Shown piece by piece: positions 44,453 through 58,441 of a stretch of 64,000 nt of DNA (the stretch's first letter is position 1; every line of letters starts with the position of its first letter). Where the stretch lies: contig OX359246.1 of NCBI GenBank assembly GCA_947179485.1, positions 40,403,632 through 40,467,631 on the forward strand, given 5' to 3'. The notes under the pieces were generated by a model. The model was not told the origin of the DNA. It saw nothing but the letters and a program-made list of their open reading frames with translations, and did not search any database. Source of the DNA: Allacma fusca (Eukaryota > Arthropoda > Collembola > Symphypleona > Sminthuridae). The position numbers and the translations under genes were made by a program.

Positions 44453-45907
44453 TCGGTGAAGAGGCAAAATGATCTAGGTACATAACCGATTAGAATCAAA
44501 ATGATCTACGTAACTTTTTCCCTAACGGCAAAATGAACTAGGTACAAGCCTTTTTACGTGCTGTCCTAAATTTCTTTGCGAGAAAAATAGTTTCTGCAAG
44601 GAGGACACGTAGCTTATAAGGGCTGTAATAATTATTACTAATTGTTATTATTGTTAATTATTATAAGGGGTCAGTGAATAAATATTTAATTAAATTTCAT
44701 TATAATTAAATAATATAATTTAGCCACAAATCCGTATCACATTACTTTTCATAAAAACTTAAATTTTCCATTTGACTGCTTCCTAGTATTTATTTAATTT
44801 TTTATAATACTATTTAAACGAAGAATGTAGCTTACTTTTTTGGAATAAAAAAGATTTTAAATTCCTCGCATATTCATATACTGACATTATAATGTGCTTA
44901 TACATAATGTTTTTATTATAATTTGCATCTAGATCATTTTGCTTTCAAGAGAAGCTACATCTGGAACATTTTGCTTTTAAAATTCAATGCAAGTAGTTCA
45001 TTTTGCCTTTAGCGAAACTGTATGTACATCAGGGTTGAAAATTGGAATCGAAAAAGAATCCGAAAATTTAAAGTATTAGAATCTGAATCGGAATTAAAAA
45101 TACTGTAAAATTAGGTATTGGAATTCTAATCGGAATTGGAAAGTAAGTATCGGTATTGGTATTAGAATTTAATGATATTCCAATGAATTCCGATTCCATT
45201 TCTGATATTGCATTATACAGCCATAAAGAGCCCTTCAAGATCTTTATATAGTACCTTCACATTTTACACTTGTACATAGTTCTTTATCGTAGTAATGAAA
45301 ATGGAAAGAAAGGCAGAATCATTTGTTTATGATTACTACTAAGACTACAATGGAAATCTAGAAATACAACAAAATATGAAAGACATGTTCCAACGTATTC
45401 TGTGGAACAACTATGGACCGCACAAGGGACAAATGAATTAATTTGTTCAAGTGGTGAAATGATTTCGAATTTTCTGAAATTCTCCAGCAAGTGACATTTG
45501 TATCCTTGAGCATTCCAGCAACTTAGGTTACTGTGGGAAAACTTTTCTCTGCATTACGTTTAATATAAAACTATAACCTAGGTCGACTACCGGAGGAATT
45601 CCTGCAGAACATGTTGTTTGTTGAGTAAACAAACAGTTTAAATGACGTGGCCGAATGACAAAAAATAAATTATAGGTTACATGCATAGAATCGGAATTGG
45701 AATTATTTAAAAGTATTTGAATTAATTGGTATCGGAATTCAAAATTAATTATTTGGATACATCGGAATCGGAATCTAAATCGAAATTAAATTTAAGCAGG
45801 TATTGTAATTAGAATTGGAATTTTTATTTTTCCGATATTTCATACCTGATGTACATCATTTTGATTCTAATCGATCATGCACCTAGATCATTTTGCCTCT
45901 TCACCTA
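44453..45907. mobile_element. Element with AAATGATCTAGGT inverted repeats, host of a nested MITE
   Basis: The left end GGTGAAGAGGCAAAATGATC and the inverted right end match over about 50 bases, including AGAATCAAAATGAT. Further ATGATCTAG/CTAGATCAT and CATTTTGC words recur inside (44500-45010). Possible target copies TATATCGT and TATATCCA match at 6 of 8 positions, so the class is probably hAT but not certain. It contains the complete younger element at 45030-45848. Confidence 0.72.
45030..45848. mobile_element. hAT-type MITE with GGAATTGGAAT words, nested
   Basis: The ends are CAGGGTTGAAA and, inverted, CAGGTATGAAA. Exact target copies ATGTACAT lie at 45022-45029 and 45849-45856. The arms are built of TCGGAATTGGAAT/ATTCCGATTCC words. 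The middle (45200-45650) is unique AT-rich DNA without a transposase. Confidence 0.88.
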
Positions 45908-46632
45908 TATATCCAACAATTATTCGTCACAAATATATCTATACTTACGTAAAATAAAATGACATGGATAAATAATCCATACTAAATATGAATACATAAA
46001 TGCTTGTAATATTAAATGTGCCAACAAATATCATATGGTAATTTTACAAACAAATCTTGCATCAGCATCAATAATTATTACATTCACGATACATACATCA
46101 TTATAGAGAGAAAACATAATTATTATAAACATGCATATATACAGGATATCTCAAAACATTTCTCTCCCCATATCCCAAAAAAGAGACAACGGTAAAAATA
46201 TTTGATCCCCCCAGTTTGCAGCAAATTTTCTTCCAGATTTTATACAAAATTTATTTCATGGCCGCAGCTCAAAATCTCGGGATAGGACGTTCAGGGTAGA
46301 CATGGTAAGTAAAAGTTTTTTTATAATTTTGCAAAAAATAAAATTTGACCCTTCATTGTAGTAAATTTAAAGGACTTTCAAAAGGCCACAACAAAAGGTT
46401 ACTACGTCTAATATAATTTATACAGACCACAAACAGTGAAACAAGATTTAGCCACGAAATAAACTTCGGTAAATAAGCTTCGTAATAAAGAAGAAAAATA
46501 AAAAATGTTAAAATAAATTTACATCGTTCCAGTGCTTGTTTCAATTTAAGAGATTATTACACCTGTTTCTCAATTTATGAAGGTAATTTAATTGAGGCCA
46601 ATTCGTGCTTCACTATTTTTGGCGGCTTTCAT
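45908..46632. other. AT-rich DNA without recognisable features
   Basis: No gene or repeat seen. It precedes the receptor fragment at 46633 and probably represents decayed receptor-locus flank. Confidence 0.35.
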
Positions 46633-47094
46633 TTTATTGTTGGTAACCGAGATGCATTATATTGAACGACAAATTAAATCCTGAAAAGGTGTTTCTTGGG
46701 GTAACTGCCCAGGAACGTATTGTCGCGTGAACTACTGCCACATTTACTCATTGCCAAATACATATCTGCCAATGTCTCCAACTGACCCGGGGGCTACACC
46801 GATCCTGGTCATTAGTATGTAGCTCAGAATAGATGTGCATGCGGAAACAAAATAAACCAAACACAATTTTGCAATTATGTATGGAAAATGAATAGGTATA
46901 GGATCTACTAGATGTTTCTGAACAAACAAAAATTTAATTCAATACTCCTTACCAAATACCACAAAATTACTTCTCTAAATTAATGACTTTCAAATTAATG
47001 ACTTTCAAACCTAGTACTCTTTGATTTCCAGATTATAAAAATGCACTACAAAATACAATTTATTAGAAATGTATAATAAGTCAAATCGATGTGC
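46633..47094 (+). pseudogene. Receptor 3' end fragment and its flank
   Basis: LIVGN-like sequence and GATGCATTA at 46633-46660 match the last codons of the receptor pseudogene at 4299. The following 400 bases (ATTGAACGACAAATTAA, TTAATGACTTTCAAACCTAGTACTC, AATAAGTCAAA) match 4300-4530 in order. Only the final few receptor codons survive. Confidence 0.65.
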
Positions 47095-47102
47095 GTCAGG
47101 GC

Positions 47103-48823
47103 CAGTGCTCGGACTGGGTACAGAAACCGTGTACCCGTACCCATACCCGTACCCGAATATCGGGTACTACAAAATGCTGTACCTATACCCGTACCCATAC
47201 CCGAGTACCCGGGTAAATTATTTCAGTACCCGTACCCGTACCTGAAAATACAATGTAATACCTGTACCCACAATTTACCCGTACCCGTAATGTACCCAAA
47301 ATCTGTACCCGTACCCGAGTATCTATTGTGTGTACCCGGGTATTACTCGGGTACTGGAAGTTTGGCCGATTTAAAATCCCCGACGACATTAGCCTGCCCA
47401 GCTGAAAAATTTTAAGTTGTCAATTTTTTGACCTCCATTAAAAGTGTCCGGGATTTTGGGAATTTTCCCTAGGCGTTAAAGACATCCTATTTGAATTTTT
47501 TGAAAAAATTATTTAAGGCATTTTGGGATTTTTTTAATAAACACTGACGAAATTCAAATCCTACTACCCCAAAATAATAACTTGCTGAATAAAATGAAAT
47601 GTGTTCTCACTAATTGGAATTGGGGCGGATTCTTTAATACTAAACTCTCCATAACTTGCTTTTCAACTTGGAGAACAAGAAACAATTTTTTTCCGGCTAA
47701 TCGAACTCTGTGTATAGAAAATGTTATACGGAAAAATTGAGTTGATCATAATTTTTCCAAGTCAAATATTGCTTTTCAGGAAATAAATGCGGGAGGCAAT
47801 ATTGAATATTCATTTTATATTTCTACAGCTTTATAAAAAAAACATTCGTAAACTGTCTCTCACATTTATGAAGCCCGAGACGGAGATTTTCGAAAAATGC
47901 AGGCAAAATAGGACTAAAATGCAACCCCATGGAAGTTTTGAACGCCAAGTTCAGATGTCTGTCAAGTTCTTTTAACATCAAAATTATCAAGATTAATCAA
48001 AGGGAATGAAATATAAATATTGCGTGCAAGGAATGATATTTTTCAGTCTAAAATGTTATAAATATTCACCTCAATAAATACTCAAAGTGTCATAAATACC
48101 CAGAATTGAAAATGCTCAAATTGCCTGCATAAAATGCCTTGGCGTTTTCAAATGGACAACCCTGGGTACTTGTAACGTTAAGAAATGGATCTGCTAATAA
48201 ATGTATATTTATTCCGATCTTATCTCGTAATACGTCTTCAAATAATTGTAATGTTACGCTCCCAATGAAGATAATTAAATTGAATCCCAAGAACTTCACT
48301 CTTGAAATTCTTCGTTGATGAGCTTCACTATTTAAGTCGATAAACAGATGATTTCACTGACACTGCGCTCTATTTCTTTATTAGATTCCTTGGATGAATT
48401 ATTAGAAGGGTAGATTGCAACTACCACGTAATCATAAATGAGACGAAGCCACTTGGCTCTGTCACTAACGCAAGTATCTGTATACTACGAAATAAGCAAC
48501 TCCACGGTTGGTAGGTCTTATTGTTAGCCATAGTAATCCATCCCATCAGGAATCCTTGAAGTACCCAAAAATACTCGGGTACAGCACCCACGGGTACAGG
48601 AATTTTACATAGTGATACCCGTACCCATTGGGTACTACCCGATTTCCACTGATTGAGTACCCATACCCGTACCCGTACCTGTACCCACTTTATTGTCTAA
48701 AATCAAGAGTACCCGGGTAGTACCCGCGTACTTGCGAGTACGCAACTTCTGTACCCGGGTAGTACCCATACCTGTACCCGTACCCATTTACCCGAGTACT
48801 ACCCGTACCCAGTCCGAGCACTG
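47103..48823. mobile_element. Complete hAT-type MITE with TACCCG words
   Basis: The ends are CAGTGCTCGGACTGGGTA and its exact inverted copy. Exact target copies GTCAGGGC lie at 47095-47102 and 48824-48831. Both arms (47103-47360 and 48560-48823) consist of TACCCGTACCC/CGGGTA words. The 1.2-kb middle is non-coding. Relatives are at 1-1086 and 31440-31930. Confidence 0.95.
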
Positions 48824-48831
48824 GTCAGGGC

Positions 48832-49160
48832 GCTGGCGCTGCCCAGAAAATTGTAAAATAAAATTGATACTCTGAAAATATATCTAATTTGGTTGAAGTT
48901 TCTGAACCCCTCACCTTCAAATATTGATCCATGTCAATACAGTAACTTTTAGACAATCTGGAAAATATTTGTTTACAAAGAAGTTGCCACTCTTTCAGAT
49001 CCCAATTTAATTGGAATACGTTGGAAATAGAATTGATCAAGCCGCCATCGAAACATTGCCGTCCATGCCTTGCAAGGATAATCGACTAGCCTAAATGCCT
49101 TGCATTTCTTGACAATGGTGCAGTAACAGTAACATGTTCTAATAATTTCCTGCACAAACT
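48832..49160 (-). other. Possible fragment of an unidentified minus-strand exon
   Basis: The minus strand gives a protein-like stretch of about 50 residues (NWDLKEWQLLCKQIFSRL, then YCIDMDQYLKVRGSE) directly beside the element at 47103-48823. I cannot assign it, and there is no start codon or splice support. It may be chance. Confidence 0.2.
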
Positions 49161-52100
49161 ACTACTGGAATAAATTAATCGGAATGGTAACCGCTCATTG
49201 TACAGACGAATTTGATTACGAAAATTCTGGTAAGTTTTGTAACCTTAAGAAAAAAGAATTAACAGTAGCCGTAGTACTGTATAATTTACTTGGATTGGTC
49301 TCTGCTTTTTTATTTTATTATTTCAATTATTTCTGTAATTATTACTCAAGAACATAACAAAAAACTAAAAGAATCTAAAATTTGTATTGATCCTGCGAGC
49401 AACAGAATCATTTTCGAATAATTATAACATTAAATAATTATTGATCCTAAAAATCAAAACAAAATGATATTGTGAAGTTTTAAAATATATCTTCACAATT
49501 ATTTCTCTCTATTGGTAAGTATTTCTTTCCTTCACTTTTAAAATAAATTGTTAATGATAAAAACTCAGTAAGTTGCGGGAACGATACTAAAAATTATGGA
49601 ACGTTGAAGACTACGGAGTGACTACTTCAATCAATAGAGGGCGCTGTAGTCCCAAAAGTTCTTGTCGGACCTAATGAACTTATTTCTCAAATAATTTCCT
49701 CATAAACTCATTCTCTTAAGTAATTACTTAAACTGAAAATCCAAAATCCTATTTTGGGATACCATATAAATAAAAATTATAATTTTTTTTGAAGATTATA
49801 AAGTACAAATAATTACGTATACAAGTACGTACAAAATAATTGCTGGCTGATAATCACCTCTCAGGGAGAGAAAGATATGAAAAGCTAAAGGCAAAACAGC
49901 TTTGCTAGTACTCAATGCATGCATCGGACCTACGTGGAAATTTACAAAGATATAAATCTAAATGATTCCTCTGAAAGTTGAAGCCAAGACCCAGTGAGCT
50001 TGAGGACAGAAAGTCGGGGACTGTTAATGAGCCCATCAAGATTCTGTCTCAATAGCCCAGAATAAAAACAGAGATAATGAGACGTGAGCCCTGGAATGCT
50101 AAAAGGTGTCTTGACCATACAAAACATGGTTCGCACAGGTAGAGTCAGAGTTGAGGTTATAAAAGGAGGAATATTTTCCAACTTGGAGTTAAGCTTCTAT
50201 GCTTATGAGATGCTAATGGGCTCGAGATCTTCCCTCGTAAATAATCCCCACTGACACTCACTACATGTTTCAAGGGCTACTTCACACTTGGCACGGACGA
50301 TTAGTCCCATGTATGTATGTGTATGGGAAAAAGCTGGAGCAAAAACAATGTCTTCAAGTATCATCTCCATCAACTTAAATGCAAAGTATCAGTTGGGAAT
50401 GATCCACTAGTACCGAGAAAATGATCCATTCTAAATTTTACAACTACCACTTGAACACTGTGATTATGATGAGTATTGCCAAGCCAGGCACACCTGCAAA
50501 CATTCAAAAGGGCCTCATAAACTCCTTCTCGCCATCATCATAATTTATTGCCTTTTATGCCGCTGTTGCTGTTGCTGCTGTTCCTGCTGCTGCTACTGCA
50601 ATACATATAATGACCAAAGGTGTGAGATCTCTCCAATAATCTTATGCACCCATCATAGCTTATATGTAGGAGCCCTGACAGATATTAAACTTAAATTGAA
50701 CATCATCTCCCTTCACAAAAATGCAATTATTTTCCAAACCACGAAATACCGTCGTCTTTCCTCGTTCCGCCTCTCAAGGAATCAATTCGGTTCATCCTTG
50801 GTTCAATCGCTCCACTCAAGCTCCTCATTCATTTTTTTTCTGTATAAGAATCAGGGTGTTAAAAATCCACCTCAAATTTTTTTCCCCCCTTTGAGACTAA
50901 CTTTCGGAACAGTTTCCCGTGAAATTTTCACTTTTTCCCCTCAAAAAATCCGCTCCTACTGCAAATTTATGGTCCATAGACTCTCACCAATTTTTCACGA
51001 TGAGTCCTCAATCCATTTTTTATTTGACAAGAAAACTGTGATTTTTTTTTCAAAACCTAGAACCGAATCTTTGTAAAAGCGTACAGTTCCGATATGCTTC
51101 AAAACAAATCATGTGAACCAATAAGGCAGTTTTTCACACAAAAAAATGTTTCAACTGAAGTTCAAAACATACATTGCTAAGAATAAAAAAAAATGTAACG
51201 TAAAAACTTATAAAGTATCTATACACAAATTTACGAAATGGTATATTTTGAATGCATTGCCAGAGTCTTGAATCCTCAATTAATACCAGGATCTACAAAG
51301 TACAATGAATATGTATAGTGTCAGAACAATAGTTTCAGTTTTAGCACATTAACTTTTAACGATACATTGTATTGGGTTTAGAGCGTGATTTTTGTAAGTT
51401 CGTGTCCGTTCGTATTGGGATTCATTCCTTGGGACTGGGCATGTATTGATAATTACCAATATTTGTAACCATTATGTTTAGTTGGATATCTAAATCATAC
51501 GTATGTATGTATGTATATTTATACACATAGCAGACCTATAGGAACAATACTACTGTCATTCCAGCCCAAACACCCTGTGAACACGTATGTATATGCTCAA
51601 ACAAACAGACACACATGCTCGAGACACAATTCACACCAAGAATACTAATCGGGAAGTTTACACGTTGGGAAAGAGGAGCAGCAAAGAGATCACATCATCA
51701 TCAAGAAAGAGTTAAAGTGAAGATGTTTAAGTGGAGACAAAGCTTTTTTTGCAGGTTTCTCACGGTGTTCAGTAAAACTTATTGCACCTGTGTATGTACT
51801 CACTCTGTAATAGTAGATACATATTCACCGAAAGGTATCCTCATTGAAGCAAATCCACACAATACTTGTATTCTGCTTATATATGAAGCTATAAACCCAC
51901 AAAATCTAACTAACCCCACAACTCACTTGTAAACGACAGGCTATAGTTATAAAGGGTAATATAAATGTGATCATAAAAATAAAAACAATTGTATCTCCCT
52001 TGTTTGCCCACCTCTTTTACAGCATTGACATTGCATTTGACATGCCTATAGGTATTTTATAGCTATAGCTAAGAAATAAAGGAACCATGGATATGTAAGT

Positions 52101-52735
52101 TTCGGTAAAATTATTCTTGGAACATATTTAACCATTATTATTTCCCCTTCTAAATACCTTTAATTTCATGACAATGCTAACGACAAATACTAATACCCTA
52201 TAGGCGGGAGGAAACCTCACAACTTAACATACATACATACAGATACATACATACATGACACATAAAGGTCTTCCATAATTTCGATAAACATTGTGTCTCT
52301 TGATAAGTGATAACGTGATAAGGCTCCCTCATTTACATTCGTACCCTGCCTCACATTTGTGGGTGTATCAGTTTTGACATCACCCTAAAAATTCCAATCA
52401 ATGTCTTTGGACTCACTGGACCGTGAGAATTTCATTTACTTCTGCAGATGAGGGCTGAAAAAAAATGGAGTTGCAAAAAAGCAGGGCTCTTGGATATCCC
52501 CTGAGAAAATTAACATAAAATGTCTTTAAAGGAAAGTAAAAGGAAAGAAAGAGAGGAAAAACTCTGGGAAGAATTCTTCTTCTTCTTAATTCTGAAGGCA
52601 GGTTTTTTTTCTTGGGGATGTTCCTTAAAAGTAATAATTGTCAAAAGTTTTGCATTGTTATTCAAGTTTGTAGCTTGTGCCGTTATTGGATGTTTTTGAA
52701 GTTCAACAATTTTTTCCAACTTGTTTGTATATCAA

Positions 52736-52746
52736 GTGTGTGTGTG

Positions 52747-52778
<32 letters not shown>

Positions 52779-52779
52779 C
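52736..52779. repeat. (GT)n microsatellite
   Basis: About 22 GT units with one interruption (TTTGTG). Confidence 0.9.
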
Positions 52780-53014
52780 TATTGCCAATGACAATTGAAT
52801 ATGTGCCAGTCAAACTGAATTGTAGGGATATGTTTATTAAACTTAGTTACACATAGTTTGTGTATATACCGGAGATTCTGCATGCTTTGTTATGTGCTTC
52901 TGTAAAAGGTAATCACCCAGAGTGGACCGTGTCTGCCGCATAATAATGATCCTACTATGACGATGAGGAAGAAGAGATGATTTCATCTTCAAGTTATATA
53001 CCTCTGTCCCTCTG

Positions 53015-53175
53015 TCTCTCTCTCTCTCTCTCTCTCTCACTTTGTCAGAGTAAAATGTGGTTGAGTTCACCGTGTGAAGAGAATGTGACGTTAATACTAT
53101 AGACTTGCGAGAGTCTTGTCCGAGGTGTGTAATAATCGTGGGAAAGAAAATCCACTACCGTATCTCACTTTGATT

Positions 53176-53213
<38 letters not shown>
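53015..53213. repeat. Two (CT)n microsatellites
   Basis: CT runs at 53015-53039 and 53181-53213, 140 bases apart, with a TTG run following at 53238-53257. Confidence 0.9.
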
Positions 53214-53216
<3 letters not shown>

Positions 53217-54696
53217 CTCTCAGGGGATATGGTGACGACCGTTGTTGTTGTTGTTGTTACTGGGCATCCTCGTTTTATATAAAACACTGAGGAGCAAAAA
53301 TATAGTCAAGCCTATTGGCCACAAATGACCAACCATTAACAACCAGATGAGGCTGTGGGAGACGTGATCGCTGCCAACTTATCTCATCATCTGTGTTTAG
53401 CCGTTTGCAAAGCATATGTGCTTGTGGGCAGTTGATTGTCACTCCATAGGCTATAGAGTGAAGGCACGGCAAGCGGAGGCTGTGGGAGTGGGAAACGCTT
53501 GGCCACAATCCCCAAGTGACCAATACAACACAGGAGATGCAAATCCCTCGGTCAAATCTCCAACTTAATGCATTCCTCGACTCTTGCTCTTATTACTATT
53601 ATTAAAACAATTATTCCGCTCATCATCAGCCCGCAATGGAGTCCACCCTTTGTCTTATGACTCATGCATGCAGTAAATGCAGTCTGATGGTAACTCCATA
53701 TTTTAAAGAACACATCAAAATTTAATGCCTTCTAAAATTTTAACTCCAAAATTTTCCCACCGTATCTTATTTTTTACGTTTTCAGATTTTTATACAATTG
53801 TGTCTTTTTTATATACAATCTTCATGTGACATAGACTCTCTTGCCATTTTATTCATCCACGTTTTTCCCATATATCAACAAATTTTTATTTAATTTTTAC
53901 ACCTAATTATTTGTCCCCTGATTTTTGTGACAGAGCATGGAATCATATGGGTCCTATCTATGAGAACAGAAAAATGCAGTTTTGCGTTTTTTTTCGCCGT
54001 ATTTTTAATGGAGGGAAAGTCCAGACTTGCAAATACAGTATGCAATTTAGAAGCCAAGTCTTTTAAATGCTTCGTTAAGAGCGCTGTTTAATATTTAAAT
54101 GCAAAAACTATATAATAAATAAATCTACTGTAGTCCTTTAAATTTATATTGATCTAATAAATTCTTCATTGGGGATTTTCCACTGGTTTTAAAAGCCTTC
54201 TATGTACAAGTATATGCATGTCATTCAAGAGAAATGCCCAAATTTTAATGCATTAAACATCAATCTCTGAGGGAAGACCATATGGTTCATAAATGTGCTT
54301 TTATTACTCAAATACTCTCAAACCATAGAGGGATAATAGGAAGGGATGTTTAATGTCCAAGCTTCCCATACTTTTTCTATGATTTGAAAGCCCACTAAAA
54401 TTTAGGAAGGTAACCATGATTTTATTTATTGTTGAGATTCATAGCAAAATTGGCAATCCAGGGTAGGGATAATGGGAGATTTTTAAGAGGAAACTTTAAA
54501 AGGGCGTCTCAAGAGAATTTCTGTTAGGGTCTACTCTTTATTTACCATAAATATGACTCTGAAGGCATGACTTCTATAAACTCCAATGAATATATACGAC
54601 TCTTGCCACAGAATTAAAAAAATCAGGCTTATACGAAGGTAAGCTAATTTTGTTTCCTCACCCAGATACATAATAAAAGTGGTACAACAACTTGAA

Positions 54697-55104
54697 TCGT
54701 GTGTGTGTGTGTGTGCCCTTATGTATGTACCTACAGGATATTTCCGAACCGTGCACCTCTCTGACGTGGTTAGTAGTAATTATACGGATTTTTAAGTTAC
54801 ACAGTAATTATACATTACTTGCATTTTTATATCAAGTAAATAAAATGATTTCTAGGACGATACTGTGTGACTCTCGGAGTAGTTCTAACAAACTGGCTCA
54901 CCCATACTTTTTACTATTGATTGATCTCATATTCATATGTATAAGATCCGGACATTAGAAACTCCTATATGAGTAAATATATCTTTACAGGGGAATCATA
55001 TACATATAGACTATATGCCCAACCCTTTTCCCACTGCCTCCTGGTCTGGGATTCCGTGACTTGATTAAAAATAGAGGAGACACAGAGTGTGTGTGTGTGT
55101 GTGT
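54697..55104. repeat. Two short (GT)n runs
   Basis: GT runs at about 54697-54714 and 55086-55104. Confidence 0.8.
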
Positions 55105-57114
55105 AATGTACAAATATGTAAAAATAAATAATTACCTCAATTATCACTCAAGACCTGTGAAATCCAATGTAGTAGAGGATTTCCCAAAGTGCATCCTCCA
55201 TCCGAACTCGTTCTCTCCTCTTATTAATAGTAAACACACGCATGACCTGAAGTTAACCTCAAATTAGAACTTGAGAGATTTGTTCGGTGAGGAAGGATCA
55301 CGCGATACGGGCCCTCATGCATATACAGTAGTGTCAAAATTCATATAAATCTGTCCCTGTTGATAGCAATAGGGTCAAATCAAAGTCCAATAAAAAAAAT
55401 ATATCTATAGAAAAAAAAAATCCAAGAAATTATATTTATAATACAAGCTCAATTTAAAAACACAAGCATGTATCTACTTATACATTCCCTTGACTCATAA
55501 AAATTGATACTTTTAAATCACATACGTCAAAAGGAACTCTCAGGCTTAAATTTAATCACTCAACGACTAACACACGCTCCTTAGTTACGTGCCACTGAAA
55601 ATTACCCCCTCCCTCCTGTGGCAGGTTACATTGCAATTGCATGATTAATACGTAGTACGGTGAGTAGGAGAGGATCATCAAGTAGAAGAATCCTTCCCGA
55701 CCAAGTGGCTTTTTTTAATGAAAAACTTATAAAGCAACAAACCAATGGTCATAAGTATTCACACTGGATTCTACGTAATTTCCGTATGTACATTTTCCCT
55801 CTCCATGTACCTACATACGTATGCATGTATATCTATAGAATGTACGAAAATCACATCTCTTTATACAATCAACATGGGAGCGAGTAGACCTATATGTACG
55901 TATGTATATGTGTGTGTACCTTTACCTGCAGATATCTTAAATTCAAAGATTCAGCCGCTGTTGAGGAGCTTATACGCTAAAAAATTTTCCCACAGTCAGT
56001 TAGTTACTACCTCATCATTTATAAGTCATATAAAGACCCTTGTAAGTTACCTGGCAGGATTTAACATTACAGGGTACATATCCACACTAAAGATCCCAAG
56101 TTACGTACATATAATATTACAGGAACAGATACATGGAACATCCAATGTGTGCATACAACCTCATCATTAATTCCTACCATTTGAACTCATGAATTCGGAA
56201 TCGGAGCACACGTTCTCTTCTTTTCTTATAGTAAGAAGGGAACACGACCTCCTCCGGCATATACACATTGATAGGACTGAGTGTGTTTATATAACAGGTG
56301 CATATTTGTTTCTACTGTAGGAGTAAGTATCTGTATAAAAAAGGATATAGTTATAAAAGCTGTTTCACATTATAATTGATATTTTTCTTGAATTCTCTCC
56401 ATGTAAAAGTTTTATATATGAGATTATTATTGCTTTTATACTGCATAAATTTACCATCAACGGGAGAGACTCATCCATGTACATAGGAGCTATAGCTATA
56501 GATTCTATATAGGCAAGTGCATATGTGCATATGCAAATGTATGGGTTTGCACGTGGATTTATTAATATAGGGAGGGGAAAGAGCAGCCACTGGGATTATA
56601 ATGGGAATAAGGATGTGCATAGTGAGAGGAACTGGCTCCACATTAAGAGAACATAATATAGAATCAAGTCAGTTTGTATTTTGCTTTGTGTGTGTGCCGG
56701 GAGTCTTCTTTTCTTCTGAAGGGCGTGAAAGACTCAACAAAAGATGATCATGATGTCGATCAGGTGGAAGTTGCTCAAGTTGAGGCTTGATGATTGTAAT
56801 CATGATGATGACGGCCGATAGGTTTATTCTTTTACTCCTTCATTTTCTTGATCGGACTTGCTCCCTCTCTCACTTTACCTGATTCTCACTCTTAATATAT
56901 CTATAGATAGCTTATATATGTAGGACCTTCTAGTTAAATCCTATATCTACAGTAGAGAACCATTGCACATATATTCCTTGAGTTAGTTAGTCCTCCCAAT
57001 AAGAGCCTGAGCTTCATAAACTTCTTTTTTTAACAATCAATCTTGTGGACTTGAAACCATGGAAAAGTTAGTGGAGGAATTAGAAATGAAGGAACATGAC
57101 ATGGATGTATTTTT

Positions 57115-57116
<2 letters not shown>

Positions 57117-57165
<49 letters not shown>
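57117..57165. repeat. (CT)n microsatellite
   Basis: About 24 CT units with one CCC interruption, the longest CT tract in the window. An open frame running through it (SLSLSL) is a repeat product. Confidence 0.9.
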
Positions 57166-57168
<3 letters not shown>

Positions 57169-57601
57169 CATCCAATACGTTTATATGCCCATATCATTAT
57201 CAACTTTTATAATTTCTTGTACCTGTTCCCATAGCCAGATTTTGCCTGTGGTTTGGCTTTAAATAGCTCCAGGTCACACTCAGTTGGACTATAGTATCAG
57301 TCCACTGTGCGGTTACTGGTAAAGTCCTATAAGCTCATCGGGACTCATTGGCCAGAGCTCTATCTTTAACGGAAAGCTTATTAGTTCTGATTTTACCAAG
57401 GAAGTTCATGGTTTGACTCTCCCTATGATCTCGCACTGGTCATTGGTCAGGGCTATCTCTCTGTCTTTTTAATGAGCACTCCAAATCTGGAACAGATAAA
57501 GGGAAGGAAAAATCCTCGTGGCTAAGGAGTTAATTGGAAATCTTTAATAATTATTTTGACTCCTTTTACTCTCCTATTACTACTTAATTCTTACAATTCA
57601 T

Positions 57602-57718
57602 GAATGTCTTGCTCAGGGAAATTCAATGTCTTGCTCGGGAAAATTCAATGTCTTGCTCGGGAAAATTCAATGTCTTGCTCAGGAAAATTCAATGTCTTGC
57701 TCAGGAAAATTCAATGTC
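57602..57718. repeat. 22-bp tandem repeat, five copies
   Basis: The unit is AATGTCTTGCTCAGGAAAAT plus TC, with A/G variation in CTCAGG/CTCGGG. Copies are head to tail and nearly identical. Confidence 0.88.
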
Positions 57719-58419
57719 TTCACCAATGTTTAAAATCAAAACAGATGGAGACCTTCTACAATAAATTTTGAAGAGCTTTAAAAGTTCTGGAGCTTTTGTC
57801 AGAAGGAATTAATAAACTGGAAGATTTGACATTAGGATCAACGATACTTGCTACATCCATGGAAAAATCTTTTAAAAGCTCCTCTAGGAATCTTAACAGT
57901 TAAATAATCTGTACAGATATCCTCCTATTTTTTTTCTTTTTGGAGGGAGAAAACTGACCAGAACTAATTGAAAGGTCAAAGGTTGTGTAATTCTGTGTTT
58001 TGCATATCAATTAAGACTCAGCTTGTGGAGAAACATTTGATAATGTGACGAATTAGTGTGTAAGAGTCGCAGGCATAACAAAATAAACCTAGCCCCAGTA
58101 AATTAAAATTCATGTTTCCCCTCTCACATCATTGGATTTGTGTATAGACGTCTATGATGTGGACTTGTAATTACGAAATAACAAAATCTTATGTGATACA
58201 CTCTGATAGTATGCCCTTTATGTTGAGTGTAATGTACAATTCACAGGAATGATTTGATGAATAATGGGGAAGTACACAGTGACATATCAACTATATAGAG
58301 GGATTCCAACATGAAATTATTATTTCCACCTACATCCATGCAGTCTGACAGGACAAATCCCTCTGTATATGTATAAGCAGTCCATGGGAGTATGTATATA
58401 ATGGAATGTATAAGATAAT

Positions 58420-58441
58420 GTGTGTGTGTGTGTGTGTGTGT
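58420..58441. repeat. (GT)n microsatellite
   Basis: Eleven uninterrupted GT units. Confidence 0.88.

Noticed and set aside
57059..57262. Open frame with an SLSLSL run
   Set aside because: Driven by the CT microsatellite; no other support.
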